NCBI GenBank assembly: GCA_002049455.2
Contig: KV918767.1
Span: 118,256-182,255, forward strand
Direction: 5' to 3'
Length of the DNA stretch: 64,000 nt
DNA from: Porphyra umbilicalis
Taxonomy: Eukaryota > Rhodophyta > Bangiophyceae > Bangiales > Bangiaceae
The translations under genes were made by a program, and so were the position numbers. The notes beneath the pieces were generated by a model. The model worked only from the letters and a program-made list of their open reading frames with translations. It was not told the origin of the DNA and did not search any database. Shown piece after piece: positions 53,823-62,828 of this stretch; positions within the stretch are counted from its first letter, which is position 1, and each line of letters starts with the position of its first letter.

Positions 53823-54665
53823 GGCACCGGTGCCCGTAGCCGCCCCCCCCCACCTCCCGTGACAATGCCGGTGGCGCCGCCGCCACCTCACGTTGCCTCA
53901 GCGACCGCCCGGGCCGAGGCGGAGCGCCACCGTGCGGCCGAGGCCGCGGCAGCGGCGGAGGCTGCGGCCGAGGCTGCTGCCGTGGCCGACCTTGCCGCGC
54001 GGCAGCCCGCGTCGCTCCGCCATCGGCCATCCCCGGCGGCGTCGGTGGAGATGGAGTTGCCACCCCCGCCGCCTGCCGGTGCCGCTGGCGCCGCCCCCCC
54101 CGCGGACGCCTCCCCCCCCGGCGCCCGCAGCGAAACGCCTGAAGAAGGGGAGGTGTTGGAGGAGGGCGAGGAGGAGGAGGCCGACCTCATGGCCATGGGC
54201 GACCGCTCACCCCCCGGTGGGGGCCCGCCCCCGACGCCGCCGCATGCGGGCGGTGCCAGCAGCCACGAGGATGGGGAGTTGGAGGAGGGGGAGGAGGGGG
54301 AGGAGGGGGAGGTTGACGCCATGGGCGGCAGCGACGATGGCGAAATCGACGATGATGGAGGCGGTGACGGCGGCGGCGGCGGCGGCGGCGGCGGCGACGG
54401 CGGCGGCGGCAGCGTCGGCGGCGGCGGTGGCGGTCAGAGTGGCGTCGGCGGCAGCCGCGCCGACGACACGGCCGACGATGACGATGAGGAGGAGGGGGAG
54501 ATTGCCGAGGACGACCCCGACGGCGGCGGCGGGCGCTCCTGGTTTGGCCGCGCCAGCGATGACGACATGGACGTGGCGGGCGCGGACGAGACGGACGCGG
54601 CGGGCGGGCGGGGGAGCGACGAGAGTGAGAGCGACGGCGGGGGGGGCGACGGCATGGACGGCTGA
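49221..54665 (+). CDS. SWI/SNF chromatin-remodelling ATPase (Snf2/BRM type)
   Basis: Catalytic subunit of a nucleosome-remodelling complex. After an Ala-rich start comes a QLQ domain (FQQMQALRLRFLAHKLL), then the HSA helix and post-HSA motif DDDEEGYLELVRQTKNSRL. The helicase core has DEMGLGKT (Walker A), DEGH (Walker B), LLLTGTPLQN, TTRAGGLGVNLQTADTVI and DWNPQMDLQAQDRAHRIGQ. A SnAC-like RDEGEFELFTKID follows, then a long Ala-rich coiled segment and a Glu/Asp-rich tail. QLQ plus HSA plus SnAC places it with BRM/Snf2, not ISWI. No bromodomain is visible. The frame switches at G12 (50217-50228), G10 (50935-50944) and C9 (53843-53851); each segment is otherwise perfect. The exact start is uncertain. 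The helicase region is intronless. Confidence 0.9.
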
Positions 54666-55034
54666 GGGTGCCGAGGGCGACGGTCGCCGCGCCGTGCGCG
54701 GGCGCTCCCCCCCTATATTTTTTTTTTTGTATGCTTTTCTGTATTGCGCCGCGCGCCGCGTGTGTGGGTGGTTGCCGTCGACGGTGCTCCCGTCGCGTGC
54801 CCTCTTTTTTTTTTTTTTTTTTTTTTTCTTTCCCCCCTCGCCCTACCGCCGCTCGTCTGCTCTCCACGCACACCCCCACCGTGCGGGCGGCCGCCCCTCT
54901 ACCCTACCGCCGCCGCGCGTGGGGCGGCGCGACGCTCGCGACCGCGGCCGCCCCGCGGCCGTAGCGCGCCCGCGCCGGTCGGCACGGAGCGCCGGCAGGC
55001 GCGTGGGGTGCACCCCCCCCCCCCCGCGCCCCAC
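54666..55034. other. 3' intergenic with poly-T tracts
   Basis: Follows the Snf2 stop. Contains T runs at 54719-54728 and a 23-base T run at 54805-54827, probably in or just after the 3' UTR, and converges with the PLATZ-type gene. No coding frame recognised. Confidence 0.5.
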
Positions 55035-55285
55035 CTACGCCCACCCCCCCTCCTCTGCGGGGAGCCACACGGGCAGCCGGTGGAGGAATGCGGGCGCGTC
55101 GGTCGCCGCCGGCGACGCGGCGGGGACGCCCTTGCGCCGCCGCCGCCGCACGCCCCCCGCCGGCGGTAGGCGCGGCGCCCGACCCGCCGCCGCCGCAAAC
55201 CGTGACGGCGGCAGCAGCGCGGCGGCGGGGGGCGGCGCCCGCCACGCGGCGTGGCCGCCCCCGCCGCCGCCGCCGCCACCGTCGC

Positions 55286-55317
<32 letters not shown>

Positions 55318-55533
55318 CCGTCGCCGCCGCCGCCGCCGCCGACGGCGTCGCCGTCGGTGGCGCCGTCGACCCCCCCGCCGGCGCGCCGGCCGCCCGCGGA
55401 CGGGGCGGGCGTCACGGGGGACCCCACCGGCGGCGGCAGCGTCGCCGCCCCCCCCCGGGCGGCGTCGACGGCAGCGGCGGGGCGGGCGTGGCGGGCCCCG
55501 CCCCGTCCGTCGCCGCCGCCGCCGCCGCCACGT

Positions 55534-55567
<34 letters not shown>

Positions 55568-56441
55568 GGCGGCCGCCGCCGGGGCGGGCGGCCCCCCCCC
55601 CCCCGCCCCCCCCGCCGCTGCGCGCCGCACGGGCGGGGGCACGGGGGGGAGGCGGCCGGCGGCGGCGCCCGCCGGCGGGGGGCCCCCCCAGCCCGTCGCG
55701 CACGAGAGGGAGCAGTGGGTAAACGGGGCGGCGGCGAGGGCGCGCCCGCACGCGGCGCAGGCGGGCGCCGGCGCCGCGCCGCCGGCCGCCACGGCGGGCG
55801 CGTCGGCGGTGCTGAGAAAGACCGCGTGGCGCCCATTGTTGCGATACGTTTGGACGGTCGGCAGGTGCACGCCGCGGCGACCGAGCTCCGACGTGTTGAC
55901 GCACACCTGCGGGGGGGGTCGTGGGGGGGGGGGAGGAGGCGCCGGCGCAGCAGACCGCAGGTCGCCGGCGCGGACGGGGCAACCAGTCAGTCGGCGGTCA
56001 GTGCGTCGGGTCGGGGGCGGCCGTCCTTTGGTCTTCTTTTTTTTTTTTTTTGTCTTTTTTTCAGAGGCGCCCACACGCCCCCCCCCAAACGTACGCGAAA
56101 CATGTAGCGGCACACTTGGATGAGGTCCCCCGCCCCGCCGTCGCGCACGACGCAGTGGCGGCAGTGGCGGGCGCCCGTCGTCGGGTGCCACCGCGTCAGC
56201 TGCGAGCGGTGCTGCGGGCTGTGCGCCGCGCACGGGTCGTAAAAGCGGGTGCCGATGAGGCGGCCGAGCCACGCGGGCACCGCCGCCGCCGCCGCCGCCG
56301 GCGGGGGCGCCAGGGACAGGGGCGACGGCCCGACGGCGGCCTCGGACGCCGACGTAATCGGGCTCGTGACGGGGGGGGGGGCCGACGGCGGGGGCGGCGG
56401 CGGCGGCGGCCGCCGCGCACCTCCGTCACGGTCGTGGCCAT
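55035..56441 (-). CDS. PLATZ-type zinc-binding protein, one intron
   Basis: PLATZ proteins are zinc-dependent A/T-rich DNA-binding factors. Start MATTVTEVRGG at 56441. Exon 1 carries VPAWLGRLIGTRFYDPC, CRHC and GDLIQVCRYMFR and ends at 56095; a GTACGT donor and a CCGCAG acceptor bound a 188-bp intron (56094-55907), phase 0. Exon 2 continues VCVNTSELGRRG, VQTYRNNGRHAVFL and CAACGRALAAAPFTHCSLSC, then Ala/Gly/Pro repeats and RRRKGVP near the C-terminus (a PLATZ end motif), ending at 55035. The FCLDC pair and the H..H pair usual in exon 1 are missing, so part of the zinc site is altered. The frame switches at G11 (56371-56381) and C13 (55592-55604). The split inside the conserved region is supported by both sides matching the family. 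Confidence 0.75.
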
Positions 56442-57465
56442 GGGGCGGGAGCGCGCGGGGGCGCGCCGACGGGCGCGGCGGCAGGGGAGACGGGAACCAG
56501 GGGGCGCGCGCGGCCCACGCGTCTCGGCGTGGGTGGGGCGCCCCGCTCAAGCGCACACCCCGCCGGGCCGCCGCGCGGACCCGCCGTCGACCCGCCGACC
56601 GCGCCGCCGACGCGCCGACCGGGGGCGCACCACGCAGATGGGCGCCGCGTCGGGGCGTGGGTGGCGGTGCGGGCGGCGGTCTTTTGAACGCCCATTGCCC
56701 CGCGCGGCTGCCCCGTGGCGCCCGACCACCGGCCACGGGGCGCGCGCGGCGTCTGGCGGTCGGGCGCGGCGCGTCGGGCAGTGGGGCGCGGCGTCTGGCG
56801 GTCGGGCGCGGCGTCTGGCGGTCGGGCGCGGCGTGTGGCGCCCCACCGGCGGAATGCGCGCGCCACGCCCCCCCTCCACCCCCCTTCCCCCCGCCCGCCC
56901 GTCGGCACTGGCTGCACGCGTGCGTTACGGCGTGCGCCGGGGCACCACGCCGGCGCCCAGTGACAGGGGCGCCTGCGCGCCCCTCGCCGCGGGCGGGCCC
57001 CGTCACTGCGGGGCGTGCGCGGGGTGTCGGTGCGGTCGGGCGGACCGCGTCCGTGGGGGCTGCGCGTGGCGCCGCGTCCAGGGTATGGGGCCCGTCGTGC
57101 GGGGGCGAACCTTGTCAGCCGCAGACCCCCCCGGAAGGGGGGGGGGGTGTTGGGAACGACATTTGCCAAAGCGCTCCACCACGCCATCCATAGGCGTGGA
57201 GGGGGGCTGACCCCGCGCCCCGCGTTGTGCCCGTCCCGGACGACAATCCAGTCACCGAAACGCGCCGCGTCGGGGGCGCGTTTCGGGCCGCGGCGCCCCC
57301 GACGGACGGATGCCAACAACGCACGCCGGGGGGCCCCCCCGCGCCCGCCCGTGGCCCCGCTGACGCGTGGTCCGCACGGGCAGGGGTTGGGGGACACGCG
57401 GGAGCGCGCTCGGCGTCCTCGCGCATCCATATCCTACGGTGGCCGCGCCAGCGGCGGCGCGGATC
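56442..57465. other. Intergenic, GC-rich
   Basis: Upstream region of the PLATZ-type gene with one 20-bp minisatellite (56744-56840). Frames are open on both strands by composition; no domain recognised. Confidence 0.4.
56744..56840. repeat. 20-bp minisatellite, about five units
   Basis: Units of GCGCGGCGTCTGGCGGTCGG at 56744, 56786 and 56806 are identical; a diverged 22-bp unit fills 56764-56785 and a partial unit ends near 56840. It lies about 300 bp upstream of the PLATZ-type start. Confidence 0.8.
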
Positions 57466-58425
57466 TCACCCCACCGCCAAACCCCGTTGTTCAACCTTTG
57501 TCGCTGGCGCGCTGGCGGCTGCGGGGGCGGGGCGGGCGGCGGCGGCTCGGGCGGGGCGTCGACGGTGGATGGTGGGGGCGGCCCCGCGGGCCCGACCACA
57601 CCTCAAGGACCCGTCGGCGCGCGCCGAGGCGTGGCAGGTCTGCCGTGGACCTGGGGGTGGCGCCCATGACACTAGTGGATGCGAAGGATGACCGATGGTT
57701 GCGGCTTGCCCCATACGCTCGATCATCGAGCGGCCTGGCAGACCCACCGTGATGATCATGGTGGGGTTCACCAGGCCGCTCTGGGCCGATGCAGCAAGGT
57801 CGATTGCGTGGCCGCTGCACCACTCCGTCGGAGCGTCGGCCCCCCATTCGTGGGAGGTGGCTCGTCCCCCACGCACCAGGTCGGCCCATATCGCGCCAAG
57901 CAGCAGGGGCGATGCCAACACAATCTGGTGGTCACATCTCGCAGCGCTCCCCACCGGCCGCCCCCGCTGGGAAGAGCGCAGCGGCCGCTGACCGCGGCTC
58001 TTCACCAGTGAATCCGGGTGGGTCGCGGACGACAGAGAGCAACTACAGTGTGTCCTCGATCGAGAAAACATGGAACGCTCCCAGCCACCCATTGCACGCA
58101 CCGCCCGGGTGGCTGGTAGCCCCCTATTGACAGCCGATGGCGGCATTTCATTTGGGGTCTGTCGGAAGGGCCCTCGCCCGCCTGGGGAGTCGGTGACTGT
58201 TGGGGAGGCACCCGCCGCGTGGCGGCACCAGTTTCGGGTTGGAAGCAGGCGCTGGCTGTCCGCATGTCGCGTGAGCCGTATCCCAAAGACAGCAATGCGG
58301 GAGTGCAGGTGAGGTGGGCCCGGCGTGCTGGGGCGCTTCTTGGAACGGCTGGATTTTACGCTGTGCTCAGTTAGTCGCACAGCGCTGACCATTTTGCGGT
58401 CGTGTGACGCAGCTGGCGGCCACAC
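57466..58425 (-). CDS. Hypothetical protein, doubtful
   Basis: A 319-residue open frame without repeats over its central part. The stretch around LASPLLLGAIWADLVRGG to MIITVGLPGRSMIERMG reads like ordinary globular protein with varied codons, unlike the Ala/Pro-rich shadows elsewhere. No domain recognised, and the C-terminus runs into an Ala/Pro-rich, G/C-rich tract. No clear neighbour relation. It may be a gene, an exon or an element fragment. Confidence 0.25.
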   Translation of the reverse strand: MWPPAASHDRKMVSAVRLTEHSVKSSRSKKRPSTPGPPHLHSRIAVFGIRLTRHADSQRLLPTRNWCRHAAGASPTVTDSPGGRGPFRQTPNEMPPSAVNRGLPATRAVRAMGGWERSMFSRSRTHCSCSLSSATHPDSLVKSRGQRPLRSSQRGRPVGSAARCDHQIVLASPLLLGAIWADLVRGGRATSHEWGADAPTEWCSGHAIDLAASAQSGLVNPTMIITVGLPGRSMIERMGQAATIGHPSHPLVSWAPPPGPRQTCHASARADGSLRCGRARGAAPTIHRRRPARAAAARPAPAAASAPATKVEQRGLAVG

Positions 58426-61400
58426 TCCTATCCCCTAGCTAGCTAGCCCAGCTACGTACGATTCAGGGCTGGTGCAGGTCCAGGATGCGGAGTGTGTGGT
58501 CCGATTGCTCTCTGGTGGGACCGATGCGGTCCAGCACCCCACCGCCTTTGCATCGGTGCCGGTGTCCAGTGAAAGTGCGGCGGGTGCGACTTTGTGCGCG
58601 AGGCCCCCGACCTGACTGTTGACACGGTGCGGGGGACACGGTGGCAATTCGGCAACATGCGCAACGCACAGCTTGGGAGCCACGATGGCAGCGCTGTGAT
58701 GCTTAAGCAATACGCGCCGAACTGGTCAGATTTTCTTGTGGAAACGCCTTGTGGGGCCGTCCTACATTGTGGTTTTTTATCATTTGAGGTCAGCGGGTGG
58801 CACGGGGTCAAACCCTCAAGAGACCGCCCACAAAACGCCAGCGAGGAACATCTTCGGCAGGCTGTTCTGTTGACATTACGCGGACAGCCAATGGACACAT
58901 GCAAACTGCACCGAAGATATCCAATGAGAGCGATGCTGGAGCTTGCGTGGACATCAATATTAGATGTAGCCCACGATCTGCCACAGATTCAGACTCGTCT
59001 TGATGCTCTGGACTTGTCATCCGTCGGCCGCCGCGCCGCGCCGGCGCTGCTGGTAGCCGTCGATGGGCCGGTGCCGGCGGTCGGCTTCTCAGCGACCGAC
59101 GAGCCGCCGCCGAGAACCGGGGTCCCCCCCCCGTCCAACTGCACCAAGCGGCAGGCGGGAGGGAGCGGGGAGCGCCGCGCAGGCGCCGCGCCCGGCGCCG
59201 CATGAAGGCCGCTCTGGGCGCAACGGGCTCACCGGGGGGAGGGGGGATGCCGCGCCACGCCGTCGCCAACGTGGCCGCCGGGGTCCGTGGGGGGGGGAAG
59301 GGGACGATTCACGCCGGTACGGCCGTCGCACGGAGGGAGTGCGCAGCGGAAGGTGGAGGGCAGAGCTCGCGCTGGTACGTACGGCCGGCACTCAGTGGGA
59401 GGGTGTAGGGAAGCACACCACACGCCTCCCACCATACACAGAACGTGTCATACGTCTCCCCGCTCCCGCCCGCCGTTCCCGTCATTTCATTCCGGCTTTC
59501 TGCTCGGCTTACTCCGGGAGATTACTGCCTCCAACGATACGCGCGCCGCAGAAACGGGGATGCCGTTGCGGGGTCACAATGTAGCTGGAACGCTTTGTGC
59601 AGCGCTGTTCAGCCGCCCCTTCACATCCAGACATGCCGGATTGTTTTAATGAATAAATGGGCGGTCAAACATATGGCCTCAAAATCTTATGGTGAAAAGC
59701 GGGGCTCACCGCCCATTCAGGGGCGGTCCACAAAAAAAAATGAGGCTCCCACAAACGTTCGAACTGCCTTATTGCTTCAACGCCTGTTAAGGATCATAGC
59801 GCAGGTTGATATTCGCAGCGAGGGACGTGATGGGATGGGGGCGCGTACACTGCGGGTCGGTATTTCATCGCCGGGATAGTTCTAAATTTGCCGGCTTGTA
59901 AATCTATAACGAGTAGACGCGAAAGAATGTTTTGAGATAGCCATGCAAAGCTCCTGTGAGATGGCCTCAGCATGATTCGGAGGATCATGTGCACAAAAGT
60001 TCCGTGGATCAGCGAAAATCCTACATTTCAGATTGCCTGATTCCCGAGTGACCTCTGTGATTCGGCAGTTCATCACTACAGTTCTGGACTCGTTCAACGG
60101 ATCATCTTCGGGACTGACTCTGGGATCGTTCCAGAAGCAGTGTCATCCTGACCCACAGATCATCTCGGGGACTGTCATTCGAACAAAATGTGAGGACTTG
60201 TTCAACTGATAGTCTGACTGCCTCTTCAGCAAACAAAATGTCTGCCTATTTCGTCAACAGTGTGAACACAAACCTGTGGACATTCTCTTCGTTCAGAGCA
60301 ATGCCCAACTTGCAATCTGACACATCACTCATGCGCTTGAGTACCTGGTGCGAGTGCATCTGAACCGTATTGAACCGGGGGATTGCGAGTTCGGGACGTG
60401 CTGTGTTAGGACGAAAGGGGACGAGATTGCCACTGAGCTGAGAACGAATTTACTGCGCGTGAAGGAGACCCAATCATTGAAAAATCGGGACTGGGTGCGT
60501 CCGGGACTTCACGGAATTCTCAATGTGCGAGCCGACGCATGTTTACCCAGTTCCCATCCCCTCTGCGCTGGGAAACAGCGTGTCGGTCGCACGACTACCA
60601 AGTAACATTGAGGTTCCCTCTGCACACGCTTTGTGGCCCAGGAGCGACGCCCCATGGGCAGGTCTTGCTCTCTGATCGGTTTCGGCAGACCCTCCTCACG
60701 ACGTCACTCGAAGTAGTCTAGGCTATCATCTACGATCGAGTCCTTGAGGCAGGAATCTAGATCAATCTTGCGCACTCGTTCACTCAATCTATGACGACGA
60801 TCCCCAGGATGATTGTACTCCGACGCCAGGATAGTCCTGAGCACGATCCTCAGGATGATCTTACTCCCACTTCAGGACAGTTCTCAGCACGATACGCAGA
60901 ACGATTAGAACCAGCGAATCGGAATGATCCTTCATGAGCATGGGGCAGCAACTTCGCCGGACAATTGCCAAATCTGCAGGTGCTGGTGTGAGGATAATTC
61001 CTACTGAATATCGGTGCAGATGGTATTCGAGCACTTCTGAACTCCACTGCGGGCTCTGTCTCCGAGATCAACAAAAAGTGGGCATCATTTGATCGCATGA
61101 TCGATGTGCGACTATTCTGCGAACCATCGGTGGGCGTGTTCGAATCTCGCAGTTCTCAGTTTTAAGGAATCGGGGACAAAACGCTGTGTAGCGGGGATGT
61201 GTGGACCCCCTTCAGCCAACGCATCACGGTGAAACCATAGAGCCGCGGCAGATCCTTGCGTGAGATGAGATTCAAAGCTGCACTGCTGCACGCTGCCCAG
61301 TCTTTCAATTTCAATGTGATGGGAACGAAATCGCGCATCGGCCAACCGTTGCCCACGGAAACGCCGGCGGCTGGCGCGCGGCACCGCGCCGCGCGCGACC

Positions 61401-61985
61401 AAGACGACTTCCCGCTGCGGCGGACCCGCGTGGCCGCCGCGCGGGACGGCCGGAGTGGCACCTGCGGCGCCGCCCGCCGCGCAACGGCGGGCAACGGCGG
61501 CGGCGACAGTTGCCGCTGCCGCAGCAGCGGCGGCATTGGCTCCGCCGGCGGCTGCAATGGGGCAAGCGCCGCTCGCCGTCCCACCTTGATGGACTTGCGG
61601 CAGATGCCCCACGGCCATCAACGAAGCGTTGCGCAGAGTGTCTGCCTTCTTTCATATTCTCATGCCCTGCCGCGGTAAGCGCAGGATTGCCGCGCGCATT
61701 GCGTTTGGTAATCCTTGCCCTGGACCCCGATTCCTGCACCTGCCGGCGGCTATCGTGTTTGTGCGGCACCGCCCCGCCCACTCTTGGGCTATTGCGTGCA
61801 AACCAACGACTGCATCTCGATGGGGGCGGGTGACCCCTGGCGACCCCGGCCCGCGTCGCGGTCGAGACGGCCAGATCCGAGACTGTCGAGCTGGACGAAC
61901 TCCCCGTCGTCACGAGGCATTGCAATTCGTCGCCTATGGCGCCGGGGTGGCCACGGCAAACAACCGTCAGAAATATCGACACGCC
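58426..61985. other. Gene-poor, lower-GC interval
   Basis: No confident gene. Both strands are open at 58450-58900 but neither can be preferred. From about 59600 to 61150 the composition is close to even and frames are short. It contains diverged tandem repeats near 60795-60905. A GC-rich Ala/Gly/Arg-coding patch at 61340-61560 has no domain. Confidence 0.4.
60795..60905. repeat. Diverged 46-bp tandem repeat
   Basis: Two adjacent units of about 46 bp share CACGATCCTCAGGATGAT-like starts and CCAGGATAGTCCTGAG/TCAGGACAGTTCTCAG-like ends, followed by a partial third unit (CACGATACGCAGAACGAT). The GATC..CAGGATGATC and CAGGA..TCCTG words are partly self-complementary, so each unit can form small hairpins. 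Confidence 0.55.
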
Positions 61986-62058
61986 GAACGGGAGTCGCTC
62001 CCGTTCACCCTTCAGTTCGGGGGCGTTGCCCCGAGCGGGAGTTTCTCCCGTTCTAGAC
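61986..62058. repeat. GAACGGGAG hairpin cluster, left
   Basis: Inverted repeats GAACGGGAG-TCG-CTCCCGTTC (61986-62006) and GAGCGGGAG-TTT-CTCCCGTTC (62033-62053), with a smaller GGGGC-GTT-GCCCC hairpin between them. Ends with CCCGTTCTAGA. The same hairpins and end word recur at 62717-62828. Confidence 0.7.
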
Positions 62059-62716
62059 GAGTTCGGGGTAGCCGAGGTCCCGGTCACGAGGGTCTATAGC
62101 ATCAACTTACATTTTCGCGTAGGAAGCGTGTCAAATCTACCAGTTCTGGACCAGAAGTATCGTTGGATCTTCAAGTACACTTCGAGCGCTGAGGTGCGAC
62201 GTCTCCTTCGACCCTCGATCATCTGACGATGCTGCGCGGCGGTTCCTACCCGTGGGGCGACGACGAGGAAACAGATGGGGTGCAACGTGAAGCACACTCT
62301 GCTGCCCACAGATGTATTGACTACAAATTGAACGGTTTTTCGGGATGCTCTTAGCCCTGAATCCTTCGGCAGGGAAGGTACGGCTTTTGGTGTGGTGATG
62401 GGCTGTCGCGCCTGTTGAGACCAAGTCCGTGCCCGACGCAATCGGATCGCACGAAGAAGATGAGTCGCACCTGTGGTCGCGACGACGGCGAGTCGGAGAA
62501 ATTGCAATGTCAACCGAGCTGTAAATGTACTGATCTAGATGAAACTCCGAGCCCCGGGTGATAAGATCCAGTTGTAGACCTCGCAGAAGCATGGCGATGT
62601 CCATCCTACACGACGAAGCCATCCTATTGGCCTGCATGAGCTGAGATTTCGAAAATATCATCGAGACTGTCTCGCGACTGCAAGCGTTTTAGTCACAGCC
62701 TGGCATCGATTGTCCC
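62059..62716. other. Spacer between two hairpin clusters
   Basis: About 660 bp of near-even composition bounded by two GAACGGG hairpin clusters. A 174-residue minus-strand frame (62137-62661) has no recognised domain. The layout suggests a non-autonomous element, but no direct target duplication could be shown. Confidence 0.35.
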
Positions 62717-62828
62717 GAACGGGAGTTTTCCCCGTTCTTGCTTCCGCGTGCGAACAGGAGGGAGAACGGGAGTTGCTCCCGTTCGGACTGCCTCCGAACG
62801 GGACCCCCGTTCGGCCTCCCGTTCTAGA
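62717..62828. repeat. GAACGGGAG hairpin cluster, right
   Basis: Three inverted repeats, GAACGGG..CCCGTTC (62717-62737), GAACGGGAG-TTG-CTCCCGTTC (62764-62784) and CCGAACGGG..CCCGTTCGG (62794-62814), ending with CCCGTTCTAGA as in the left cluster. Confidence 0.7.

Noticed and set aside
58435-58904. Possible genes on either strand
   Set aside because: Both strands are open and neither shows a motif or a codon bias that would decide between them.
61110-61160. tRNA-like T-arm (GTGTTCGAATCTCGC)
   Set aside because: The bases flanking the TTCGAATC loop do not pair as a T stem and no acceptor, D or anticodon arm fits.
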